64,000 nt of DNA from Bacteroidales bacterium (GTDB taxonomy: Bacteria > Bacteroidota > Bacteroidia > Bacteroidales > F082), in NCBI GenBank assembly GCA_017466405.1, contig JAFTUF010000030.1, positions 1 to 64,000 on the forward strand, in the 5' to 3' direction. The notes below the pieces were generated by a model, which saw only the letters and a list, made by a program, of their open reading frames with translations, did not search any database and had not been told where the DNA came from. The translations under genes were made by a program, and so were the position numbers. Shown in pieces: positions 53,078 to 60,847 of the stretch. Within the stretch, counting starts at the first letter, position 1; each line of letters begins with the position of its first letter.

Positions 53078-53121
53078 ACTGTAGATTTTTTCCACATTAT
53101 TCCACATTGATTCATGTGGAA
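53078..53121 (-). promoter_or_regulatory. Conserved element upstream of Cbp1-like copy 2
   Basis: ACTGTAGATTTTTTCCACA (53078-53096) is nearly the same as 51936-51954. Further copies of TTCCACAT and its inverse ATGTGGAA follow up to 53121. It starts 159 bases upstream of the ATG, almost the same distance as in copy 1. A TAAATTTG promoter on the minus strand lies between (about 53038-53046). Confidence 0.45.
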
Positions 53122-53160
53122 AATTATGACGCTACTATGGCAATTAAAATTCTTTTTTGT

Positions 53161-53168
53161 TAAATTTG
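53161..53168 (+). promoter_or_regulatory. -7 promoter element (TAAATTTG) of the MATE gene
   Basis: TAAATTTG is a TAnnTTTG match 16 bases before the GTG start at 53185. Confidence 0.55.
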
Positions 53169-53184
53169 CGAAAATATAATTATC

Positions 53185-54483
53185 GTGAATCGTTCAATTT
53201 TAAAATTAGCTATACCTAACATTATCAGCAATATAACCATTCCTCTTTTGGGATTGGTTGATATGGTTTTGATGGGACATTTAGAATCGGCTTCGTATAT
53301 AGGTGCCATCGCCTTAGGAGGAACCATATTCAGCGTCCTATATTCTTTTTTCAGTTTCTTAAGAGCAGGAACGACTGGTTTCACGGCTCAAGCATTAGGA
53401 AGCAACGACAAAATAGAAACCATTTATTCGCTCTACAGAGCCATCTGCATAGGCATACCTATTATAATACTGATACTATCATTACAAACTCCCATAGCCA
53501 AACTTAGCAATATACTCCTTGATGGCAGCGAGGAAGTAAAAACTCTGGCAATAAATTATTTCTACATTAGAATATGGGCAGCCCCTCCTAACATACTTCT
53601 CTATTGTCTCAACGGTTGGTTCGTTGGAATGCAGAATACGAAGATACCTATGTTTATAGCAATATTGATAAATGTAATGAATATCATCTTCAGTATTATT
53701 TTCGTAATAGTTTTGAATCAGAATGTTATAGGAGTAGCTCTAGGAACTGTATTAGCTCAATACTGCGGACTTCTTCTTGCAATCATTTTATTGATAAAAA
53801 ATTACAGATCCTATTTCGTCAAAATAAACAAAGACATCTTGTTTGACATCAATAAGATAAAACGTTTCTTCAAAATAAATCGCGACTTGATGATTCGCAG
53901 TTTTCTTTTAATCATCAGCATCGCTTTTTTCACAAACCAGTCAGCGAAACTTGGCGATAATATATTAGCAGTCAATATGATTTTATTACAATCGTTTTAT
54001 ATATTCTCTTATTTCACAGATGGTTTCGCATACGCCGGCGAAGCTTTAGTCGGAAAGTTTGTCGGTTCTAAAGACAAAGACAATCTTTCAAAAGCGATCA
54101 GGTTGCTGTTATTATGGGGATTTTCCATAAGTATCCCTTTCACAATACTTTACGCCATTTTCCCATCGACATTTGTCAAGATAATATCAAACAATCCAAA
54201 TATCCTCACAGAAGTTGAACCATATTACATCTACATGATACTGATTCCAATAATAACATTTGCTGCTTTCATCTGGGACGGTATATATATTGGTGCAACA
54301 GCTTCCAAAGCAATAAGAAACACTATGATTATCGCCAGCGTCTTTATATTCCTTCCCGCCTGGTACATCTTAACTCCCATTTTAGGTAATCACGGATTAT
54401 GGATTTCATTCCTTTGTTTTATGGTCGCAAGAGGAGCATCAATGACTTTAATGGCAAAGAGAAATATTATGGAAAGTATTTAA
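53185..54483 (+). CDS. MATE family efflux transporter (DinF-like)
   Basis: The 432-residue protein has 12 helices and MATE marks: LKLAIPNIISNITIPLLGLVDMVLMGHL, a Gly/Ala-rich helix, LRAGTTGFTAQALGSND and the second-half GFAYAGEALVGKFVGSKD. These are DinF-subgroup features. MATE carriers export cationic compounds with protons or sodium. The start codon is GTG, directly behind a promoter; no closer ATG begins the fold. The substrate is unknown. Confidence 0.9.
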   Translation: MNRSILKLAIPNIISNITIPLLGLVDMVLMGHLESASYIGAIALGGTIFSVLYSFFSFLRAGTTGFTAQALGSNDKIETIYSLYRAICIGIPIIILILSLQTPIAKLSNILLDGSEEVKTLAINYFYIRIWAAPPNILLYCLNGWFVGMQNTKIPMFIAILINVMNIIFSIIFVIVLNQNVIGVALGTVLAQYCGLLLAIILLIKNYRSYFVKINKDILFDINKIKRFFKINRDLMIRSFLLIISIAFFTNQSAKLGDNILAVNMILLQSFYIFSYFTDGFAYAGEALVGKFVGSKDKDNLSKAIRLLLLWGFSISIPFTILYAIFPSTFVKIISNNPNILTEVEPYYIYMILIPIITFAAFIWDGIYIGATASKAIRNTMIIASVFIFLPAWYILTPILGNHGLWISFLCFMVARGASMTLMAKRNIMESI

Positions 54484-54494
54484 AACTAAATAAC

Positions 54495-55895
54495 ATGCAT
54501 ATTCTTTCAAAATCGACATATATTAAAGGAGAGCAATGTATCAAGGCTCTCTACATGTATAAGAAACATCCATATTTGCGAGATAAATTAAGCATCGAAA
54601 AGAGAGCTAAGTTCAAAAGAGGAACCGATGTCGGAGTTTTGGCAAGAACTTATTTTCCAGGAGGTGAAAATATGGCACCTGCAAGCCCTTCCCTATTTGG
54701 AAAAATGTTCGAGAAGACTATGCAAAATCTTAATAACCCAGACATCAATGTGATGTATGAAGCAGTTTTTATCTATAATGACACACTCATCATGCTCGAC
54801 ATTTTAGTCAGAGAGGGTGATAAATGGCGCGCCATAGAAGTAAAAAGTTCTTTATCACTTAATGAAACTTATTATCATGACGCGGCTCTACAATATTATG
54901 TTCTAAATGGCTGTAAAGTTCCTATAAGCGATATGCAGCTTATGTATGTTAATGAAAATTATGTAAAAGAACACGACATTGACGTAAATAAACTGTTCGT
55001 ATTCAAGTCTGTTAAAGAATTTGCAACACAGCAGCTACAAGAGATAGACAGAAAAGTTAATTATTTTAAAGAAATAACAAAGTTAAACAATTCTCCAAGA
55101 GTTGATATTGGAACACAATGCTTCAGACCTTACACATGTGAATTTCTCGGTCATTGCTGGAAAAAAGTTCCAAGTGACAGTTATTTAAAAACTACAGCTC
55201 TCAGCGATGAAGAAATGTTCTCTCTCTACAATAGCGGCATACAGGATAATTACAAATTCAAAAAAATGCTCAATCCTTTATCATTAGGAACCAATCAGAT
55301 AGATGCATTAGAACAAGACACATACTATATCAATTACAAAACATTTTACGACACCATAGGTAAAAAGACAGATTCCATAGCCTTTCTTAACCTACTGTTC
55401 TACAGGCCCGCAGTCCCTATTTTAGATGGACACAAGCCTTATCAAGAAATCGTCCTGGCATTTTCAATATTATCTAATCAAAACGGTGAAAAAACGTATT
55501 GGGATTGCCTCAACGACTACACAAAGATGGAAGATGGCTTGAATATTCTAACAGAAATGTTGAAACATTATGAGAAAGTTGTGTATTTCTCAGCGCAGAA
55601 CATCAATAACCTAATGAATAGATACAAGATTTTAGAGTCGAAGGAAATAAGTTTTAAAATCATCAATTTTAAGGACGTACTAAAGGAATCAGATTTTTAC
55701 AATAAGAAGACAAAATTTGACTTTTCTTTAAAAACAATATACGAAGGACTTTTCCCTTCGGAAGAGATTTTCGAGCATAGCAGGATCATACTTAATGCAA
55801 CAAGCGACAATGAGTTAGAGAGATGTTTAGTGCGCGACGACATGGAAAAAGAGAACAAATTTCTTCAGAAAGTATATAAACACCTTACTAAATAA
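54495..55895 (+). CDS. DUF2779 protein with Cas4-like nuclease domain and degenerate second domain
   Basis: The 466-residue protein has an N-terminal PD-(D/E)XK nuclease-like part with Asp102 and Glu115-x-Lys117 (MLDILVREGDKWRAIEVKSS) and four cysteines placed as in Cas4/AddB iron-sulfur nucleases (Cys15, Cys209, Cys215, Cys221). The C-terminal DUF2779 part usually has an RNase H-type D-x-E motif; here that position reads INYK (Asn280, Lys282), so both acidic residues seem lost. The rest (PILDGHKPYQEIVLAFSI) keeps the family shape. Role in DNA processing is likely; not near CRISPR genes. Confidence 0.75.
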   Translation: MHILSKSTYIKGEQCIKALYMYKKHPYLRDKLSIEKRAKFKRGTDVGVLARTYFPGGENMAPASPSLFGKMFEKTMQNLNNPDINVMYEAVFIYNDTLIMLDILVREGDKWRAIEVKSSLSLNETYYHDAALQYYVLNGCKVPISDMQLMYVNENYVKEHDIDVNKLFVFKSVKEFATQQLQEIDRKVNYFKEITKLNNSPRVDIGTQCFRPYTCEFLGHCWKKVPSDSYLKTTALSDEEMFSLYNSGIQDNYKFKKMLNPLSLGTNQIDALEQDTYYINYKTFYDTIGKKTDSIAFLNLLFYRPAVPILDGHKPYQEIVLAFSILSNQNGEKTYWDCLNDYTKMEDGLNILTEMLKHYEKVVYFSAQNINNLMNRYKILESKEISFKIINFKDVLKESDFYNKKTKFDFSLKTIYEGLFPSEEIFEHSRIILNATSDNELERCLVRDDMEKENKFLQKVYKHLTK

Positions 55896-55932
55896 AACAT
55901 TGATTTACACGCTTTTAAAAAATTAATAAAAG

Positions 55933-55952
55933 TTATCAACAGTTATTCAACA
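55933..55952. promoter_or_regulatory. DnaA-box-like pair upstream of dnaB
   Basis: TTATCAACA (55933-55941) differs by one base from the DnaA box TTATCCACA, and TTATTCAACA follows at 55943-55952. They lie 16-35 bases upstream of the dnaB -7 element. DnaA control of dnaB is only a suggestion. Confidence 0.35.
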
Positions 55953-55967
55953 ATTGTATTTTTGTTG

Positions 55968-55975
55968 TAACTTTG
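55968..55975 (+). promoter_or_regulatory. -7 promoter element (TAACTTTG) four bases before the dnaB ATG
   Basis: TAACTTTG ends four bases before the ATG at 55980. Transcription would start at or beside the ATG, giving a leaderless message. No ribosome-binding site could fit. Confidence 0.6.
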
Positions 55976-55979
55976 AGGC

Positions 55980-57518
55980 ATGAATAATGAGAATATAAAT
56001 TATAGAAAAACAGGTTTTGGCAGACAAAAAGCCAGCATTTCTGCGAATGAGATTTTAGCAAGTCAAGGACGCGTTCCTCCTCAAGCCATAGATTTGGAAG
56101 AAGTAGTTCTTGGTGCTATGATGCTCGAAAAGGGAGCAGTTAATGCCGTTATAGACATCTTAACACCGGAGGTTTTCTACAAGGAAACACACCAGATGAT
56201 TTATACTGCCATAAAGGAACTGTTTGCAAAATCAGAACCTATTGATATTCTGACCGTAACGAATCAGTTAAAAAGCAACGGAAATTTAGAAGTCGTTGGT
56301 GGTCCTTATTATATATCGCAACTTACAAACCGTGTGGTTAGCTCAGCTAACATAGAATTTCATGCTCGTATTATTTTACAGAAATACATTCAACGTCAAT
56401 TGATTGTAATCTCCTCTGATATTATAAAGGAAGCATACGAAGACACCACTGACGTATTCGATTTATTGGACAAGGCTGAACACAACCTCTTCCAGATAAG
56501 CGAGAACAATTTAAAGAGAAGTCACGATCAGATGCCCGACTTGGTCAGCATGGCTATAGCAGATATCGACAAGGCTCGTAACAGCGGCTCTGAGTTAAGA
56601 GGCGTCCCTTCTGGATACACTGAATTAGACAGAATTACACAAGGATGGCAGAAATCTGACCTTATTATATTAGCAGCTCGCCCAAGTATGGGTAAGACCG
56701 CTTTCGCCCTCAACTTGGCACGTAACGCAGCCGTCGATTTCAATAAACCTATCGCTTTCTTCTCATTGGAAATGTCGTCTGTTCAATTGGTTACACGTCT
56801 TATATCAACAGAGACTTCTTTAACAGCCGATAAATTAAGAACAGGAAATTTAGCCGATTACGAATGGCAGCAACTTAACACAATGGTGTCGCCGCTCGTC
56901 AACGCAAAGATTTTTATTGACGATACAGCACAGCTTTCAGTGTTCGACCTCAGAGCTAAGTGCCGCCGTTTAAAACAACAGCACGACATACAGATGATCT
57001 TCATCGACTATCTTCAACTCATGACAGCTAAAGGGGATAAGGGTGGAACTCGTGAACAAGAAATCAGTAACATCAGCCGTTCACTAAAGAGTCTTGCCAA
57101 AGAATTAGACGTCCCAGTTTTAGCTCTTTCACAGTTGAGTCGTAATGTCGAATCGCGTCCTGGCTCGAAGAAACCTATCCTCTCCGACCTTCGTGAATCT
57201 GGAGCTATCGAGCAAGATGCCGATATGGTTTTATTTATATATCGTCCAGAATACTATGGACTTAGCGAAGAAGAAGGTGAATCAACAAAAGGTAAAGCCG
57301 TCATCAGCATTGCAAAACACCGTAACGGTAAATTAGGAGACGTAACTCTCAAATTCGTCGGACAATATGCTCGCTTTGAAGATATCGTCGAAAGTTATGG
57401 AGCTACACCTGATGGCGATTTTTCTCCGAACTCAAACTTTGGTCCAAATTCCAACTTCGACATACCAAAGACTATGGTAATACCGTCGAAAATGAACGAC
57501 GACTTTGCAGGTGCATAA
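55980..57518 (+). CDS. dnaB: Replicative DNA helicase DnaB
   Basis: The 512-residue helicase has the N-terminal helical domain (PPQAIDLEEVVLGAMMLEKGAVNAVIDIL), linker, and RecA-like core: Walker A ARPSMGKTAF (about 233-242), IAFFSLEMSS, MIFIDYLQLM (Walker B), SQLSRNVESRPGSKKPILSDLRESGAIEQDADMV and a final arginine finger KHRNGKLGDVTLKF. No intein or insertion. DnaB unwinds DNA at the fork. The DUF721/DciA-like protein at 164 may be its loader, since no DnaC is seen. Confidence 0.97.
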   Translation: MNNENINYRKTGFGRQKASISANEILASQGRVPPQAIDLEEVVLGAMMLEKGAVNAVIDILTPEVFYKETHQMIYTAIKELFAKSEPIDILTVTNQLKSNGNLEVVGGPYYISQLTNRVVSSANIEFHARIILQKYIQRQLIVISSDIIKEAYEDTTDVFDLLDKAEHNLFQISENNLKRSHDQMPDLVSMAIADIDKARNSGSELRGVPSGYTELDRITQGWQKSDLIILAARPSMGKTAFALNLARNAAVDFNKPIAFFSLEMSSVQLVTRLISTETSLTADKLRTGNLADYEWQQLNTMVSPLVNAKIFIDDTAQLSVFDLRAKCRRLKQQHDIQMIFIDYLQLMTAKGDKGGTREQEISNISRSLKSLAKELDVPVLALSQLSRNVESRPGSKKPILSDLRESGAIEQDADMVLFIYRPEYYGLSEEEGESTKGKAVISIAKHRNGKLGDVTLKFVGQYARFEDIVESYGATPDGDFSPNSNFGPNSNFDIPKTMVIPSKMNDDFAGA

Positions 57519-57520
57519 AA

Positions 57521-57555
57521 AAGAAGGTGTGACAAAATATCTGTCGCACCTTCTT
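57521..57555. terminator. Two-way terminator between dnaB and arcC
   Basis: AAGAAGGTGTGACA (57521-57534) pairs with TGTCGCACCTTCTT (57542-57555) with one U-G pair on the plus strand. It is between convergent genes. Confidence 0.85.
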
Positions 57556-57576
57556 CATATAATCTTAAACCAAATA

Positions 57577-58518
57577 TTATTCAGCGTAGATTCTAGTTCC
57601 GCCATTTTCGTCCGACAATGTAGCCGAATCTGTAATAACAGCTTCTTTACCTGTTGCCTCGACAAACTTGATAGCAGCACGCATCTTAGGAGCCATACTA
57701 CCTTCTGTAAACTGACCGTCTTCTAAATATTTCTTAGCTTGAGAAATTGTTATTCTACCAAGAGCTTCTTGATTTTCTTTCTTGAAGTTGATATATGCTT
57801 GAGGAACGTCGGTCAGGATATAGAATTCGTCGGCACCAGCTTGTATAGCTGCCAATGATGAAGCGAGGTCTTTGTCGATAACAGCTTCAACTCCAGCAAC
57901 GCAACCGTCTTTTTCGATGACAGGAATACCGCCGCCACCTACTGTAACTACAATATGACCAGCATCTGTCAAAGCTTTAACTACTTCTATGTTATTAATC
58001 TTTATTGGTTGTGGTGATGGAACCACTTTACGCCATCCGCGACCTCTTGGGTCTTCACGGAAAATAGCACCTGTCTTTTCCGAATAAGCCTCAGCTTCTT
58101 CTTTTGTATAATAAGGACCTACAGGCTTTGTAGGATTCTTGAACATTGGATCGTCTTTATCTACAACTACTTGTGTAACTAAAGTAACAACATTTCTGTC
58201 TATTTTTTCCTGAGATAAGACCTTCTTGAATCCTAATTCTATAAGGTAACCTATAGAACCTTGTGTCTCAGAAACACAATAATCCATTGGCATTGATGGC
58301 AAATCGAAGTTTTTCAAACCAGCTTCGTGTTGTAACATTACATTACCAACTTGTGGACCATTACCATGACCTATTATCAAACGATGTCCTCTCTTAAGGA
58401 AATCTGTCAAAGCAAGACATGTCTCTGTAACATTCTCAATCTGTTCTTGATATGTACCTTTTTGATTACTTCTCAACAAAGCATTTCCACCAAGGGCAAC
58501 AACTACTAATTTACTCAT
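57577..58518 (-). CDS. arcC: Carbamate kinase
   Basis: The 313-residue amino-acid-kinase-fold enzyme makes ATP from carbamoyl phosphate and ADP. Motifs: VVALGGNALL, HGNGPQVGNVML, PMDYCVSETQGSIGY, VVPSPQPIKI, VVTVGGGGIPV, AVIDKDLASSLAA and the C-terminal GSMAPKMRAAIKFVEATGKEAVITD. It usually works with ornithine carbamoyltransferase in arginine or citrulline breakdown; those genes are not in this window. Confidence 0.95.
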   Translation of the reverse strand: MSKLVVVALGGNALLRSNQKGTYQEQIENVTETCLALTDFLKRGHRLIIGHGNGPQVGNVMLQHEAGLKNFDLPSMPMDYCVSETQGSIGYLIELGFKKVLSQEKIDRNVVTLVTQVVVDKDDPMFKNPTKPVGPYYTKEEAEAYSEKTGAIFREDPRGRGWRKVVPSPQPIKINNIEVVKALTDAGHIVVTVGGGGIPVIEKDGCVAGVEAVIDKDLASSLAAIQAGADEFYILTDVPQAYINFKKENQEALGRITISQAKKYLEDGQFTEGSMAPKMRAAIKFVEATGKEAVITDSATLSDENGGTRIYAE

Positions 58519-58592
58519 TTTATGTCTTTTAAAAATTTGTTCTACTAATAAAAAAAGAACGCAAATTTAACCATTTTTTTCAATAAAAATCA

Positions 58593-58600
58593 TACTTTTG
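58593..58600 (+). promoter_or_regulatory. -7 promoter element (TACTTTTG)
   Basis: TACTTTTG, a TAnnTTTG match, is 18 bases before the ATG at 58619. The gene is divergent from arcC. Confidence 0.55.
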
Positions 58601-58618
58601 CAAAATAATAGTTTAATT

Positions 58619-59071
58619 ATGAAAAGAAGGATTTTAACACTCAGTTTATTCTTGAGTTTTCTTTGTTTTTCTTGCAACGACAATGCAAGTAACAACAAGA
58701 AATCATCGAAAGAAGTTATTAAGAAAGAATCTGTTACAACAAAACCTAAAAAGATAGAAGTAACTAAAAGACCCGACACCGTCATTGATGGAAAACAAGT
58801 TTATTATTTCGGAAAAGAATCAGTCCAAAAGAAAGAAATCGGTCTTGAAGAAGCAATAAATATGTTTGAGTCGGGTGTGGAAGGAGCTCAACAATGCGAA
58901 GAACTCATCAAGGCATGCGCCAATTTCGATGCCAACGTCCGCGCATTATGCAAACGAAACAGCAAAGTCACTTTGGTTGACATTGAAAAAAGAGAGGATG
59001 TCAAAGCTATAAGAAGACTCTCCGAGGAAAAGAGCCTTACCATGTGTCAGACACAAAGAGTCAACAAATAA
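58619..59071 (+). CDS. Small lipoprotein of unknown function
   Basis: The 150-residue protein has a lipoprotein signal (MKRRILTLSLFLSFLCFSC), a Lys/Ser/Asn-rich linker (NNKKSSKEVIKKESVTTKPKK) and a C-terminal helical part with several cysteines (AQQCEELIKACANFDANVRALCKRN and MCQTQRV). No family recognised. The linker suggests it spans a gap at the envelope. It stands alone with its own promoter and terminator. Confidence 0.75.
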   Translation: MKRRILTLSLFLSFLCFSCNDNASNNKKSSKEVIKKESVTTKPKKIEVTKRPDTVIDGKQVYYFGKESVQKKEIGLEEAINMFESGVEGAQQCEELIKACANFDANVRALCKRNSKVTLVDIEKREDVKAIRRLSEEKSLTMCQTQRVNK

Positions 59072-59076
59072 AAAAC

Positions 59077-59106
59077 AAAGAGCCGAACTTTCATATTCGG
59101 CTCTTT
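59077..59106. terminator. Two-way terminator
   Basis: AAAGAGCCGAA (59077-59087) pairs perfectly with TTCGGCTCTTT (59096-59106) between two convergent lipoprotein genes, with A and T runs outside. Confidence 0.88.
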
Positions 59107-59125
59107 TCGTTATATCCACTCGTTT

Positions 59126-59455
59126 TTATTTCCTTGAGTACGTAACAGAATAACCAGCTTGAGAAAGTGTCATTTCTGTTTTTGTTATGTTTTCGACTTT
59201 CATCGTATCTGAAAATTCTCGTTTACTCGAGCCTAGATAATTACCCTTAAGAATCAACAAGTCACCGTTTTTCTCCCAGTTCTTGAACTCTACATAACCC
59301 ATGTTTACAGAACTTGCAGAACCATCTTTATTAAGCGTAAAACCTTGTTCCTCAGTATTTCCAGCAGGTTCAACCCAAGTACCAACAGGTGATGGTGAAC
59401 ACGACATAAAACCCAATGCAAACAACACTGTAGCTGATAATAATAACTTCTTCAT
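59126..59455 (-). CDS. Lipocalin-like small lipoprotein
   Basis: The 109-residue protein has a lipoprotein signal (LLLSATVLFALGFMSC) and a short beta-rich lipocalin-like fold (PVGTWVEPAG, GFTLNKDGSASSVNMGYVEFKNWEKNGDLLILKG, TEMTLSQAGYSVTYSRK). The GTW motif and the NGDLLILKG strand fit this group. Ligand unknown. Confidence 0.75.
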   Translation of the reverse strand: MKKLLLSATVLFALGFMSCSPSPVGTWVEPAGNTEEQGFTLNKDGSASSVNMGYVEFKNWEKNGDLLILKGNYLGSSKREFSDTMKVENITKTEMTLSQAGYSVTYSRK

Positions 59456-59523
59456 ACTTTAAAATTCCTTTATATAATAACCAATTTTTAACGAAAACTT
59501 TCTTAATAAATTTTATATAACAC

Positions 59524-60237
59524 TTAAAAATCCAAATAAAAATCTTTCAAGAAATTCTTGTATTCCTCTGTATATGAATAATCTTTATTTCGTATTGTAA
59601 AGACCTCTTGCTCAACATCTTTAATTTCTGTCAAGACAAACTGCATATTAACTCTATTAGGTTCTTTTCCTTCTATAGGCGAGATTAGAAATTCCTTTTG
59701 AAGATAAAAGCCATGGCATTCTGCTTCTTTAATAAAGATTCTAGACTCATAAAATGGGAGCACCAAAGCAAAACGAGCATCATCTTTCATCATCTTCTTT
59801 GCCGATATAAGCAAATCCTTGTAACTCAACGTTGATACATGACGTGCCATCACTTTCTTCTCATTTATCGGCTTGACATCGCTCGAATAATAAGGCGGAT
59901 TTGAGACTATCAAATCATATTTCTTCTGATTACCATTAGAATAATATCTGACATCATCTTGAAAGACATTCAGTTTTGAAGAAAAAGCAGATATATTAAA
60001 ATTAAGTTTCGCCTCATCACAAGAATCCTTATCCAGTTCCACAGCATCTACAGACATCGCTCCTTTCTGAGCCAAAATCAATGGAATGATACCGCTGCCT
60101 GTTCCAATATCTAAAGCATTATCTTCAGTACGCACATCGACCCATTGAGCAAAAAGAACAGCATCTGTCCCAATACGCATGGTGGAACGATGATGGAACA
60201 TCGCGAATTTTTTAAAGAAGAAAGGGCGACAGTCCAT
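59524..60237 (-). CDS. trmN6: tRNA1(Val) (adenine(37)-N6)-methyltransferase
   Basis: The 237-residue protein is a class I SAM-dependent methyltransferase with ALDIGTGSGIIPLILAQKG (SAM loop), VDAVELDKDS and the adenine-N6 motif SNPPYY. The start PFFFKKFAMFHHRSTMRIGTDAVLFAQWVD is typical of TrmN6 (YfiC). It methylates A37 of a valine tRNA in E. coli. It starts three bases after the rimM stop, so both tRNA/rRNA maturation genes form an operon. Confidence 0.9.
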   Translation of the reverse strand: MDCRPFFFKKFAMFHHRSTMRIGTDAVLFAQWVDVRTEDNALDIGTGSGIIPLILAQKGAMSVDAVELDKDSCDEAKLNFNISAFSSKLNVFQDDVRYYSNGNQKKYDLIVSNPPYYSSDVKPINEKKVMARHVSTLSYKDLLISAKKMMKDDARFALVLPFYESRIFIKEAECHGFYLQKEFLISPIEGKEPNRVNMQFVLTEIKDVEQEVFTIRNKDYSYTEEYKNFLKDFYLDF

Positions 60238-60240
60238 AAA

Positions 60241-60768
60241 TCAATTTTCTAAATACATATCAATCAAGCCAACAGGAGCTTTTATATAAATCTTTTTCTC
60301 TTCCCTATTCACATCTTTAATGATATCATCGTGAATCGGAATTAAGATTTCTTTTCCTTCTTTAATTACTTGAATCAACGACTGCGTTGGATATTCTATT
60401 ATCTCCTGCACTTTTCCGAGCTCACCTTTCTCTTCATCAACAAGAATAAAATCAACGACTTCGTATGAGTAGAAATCATTTCCGGAACGTTCTGGAAGAA
60501 GTTCTAATGGAAGATACGCTGTAACTCCCACCAACTGACTCGCTGCTTCTAAGGTCTTAAGGTCTTGGAACAACACAAAAGATTTGTTTGAATGGAATGT
60601 TATATTTTCGATAAAGAAAGGAATGAGTTTGTCGTTTATTTCCAACAGAAAATAATCCAATTCTTCTATCTCATCAAAATCTTCGTTATCAATTCTTAAA
60701 GTCACTTCACCTTTGATACCGTGAGTCTTAACTATTTTACCCACATAAAAACACTTGTCTTTTGTCAT
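60241..60768 (-). CDS. rimM: 16S rRNA processing protein RimM
   Basis: The 175-residue protein has the RimM N-domain (CFYVGKIVKTHGIKGEVTLRI) and PRC-barrel C-domain (FYSYEVVDFILVDEEKGELGKVQEI, ILIPIHDDIIKDVNREEKKIYIKAPVGLIDMYL). RimM helps mature the 30S head around S19. Promoter TATATTTG at 60784-60791. Confidence 0.95.
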   Translation of the reverse strand: MTKDKCFYVGKIVKTHGIKGEVTLRIDNEDFDEIEELDYFLLEINDKLIPFFIENITFHSNKSFVLFQDLKTLEAASQLVGVTAYLPLELLPERSGNDFYSYEVVDFILVDEEKGELGKVQEIIEYPTQSLIQVIKEGKEILIPIHDDIIKDVNREEKKIYIKAPVGLIDMYLEN

Positions 60769-60783
60769 CGATTATATTTTTTG

Positions 60784-60791
60784 CAAATATA
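60784..60791 (-). promoter_or_regulatory. -7 promoter element (TATATTTG) of rimM-trmN6
   Basis: TATATTTG on the minus strand is 15 bases before the rimM ATG. Confidence 0.6.
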
Positions 60792-60847
60792 AAAAAAGTA
60801 GAGAGAAAAATCCCTCTACTCGACAAATTAAAAGTTAACTTAATTAA

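Noticed and set aside
53078..53121. Repeated TTCCACA words as a possible replication origin
   Set aside because: The spacing and sequence fit a duplicated upstream element of the Cbp1-like genes; there is no dnaA gene or cluster of exact DnaA boxes.
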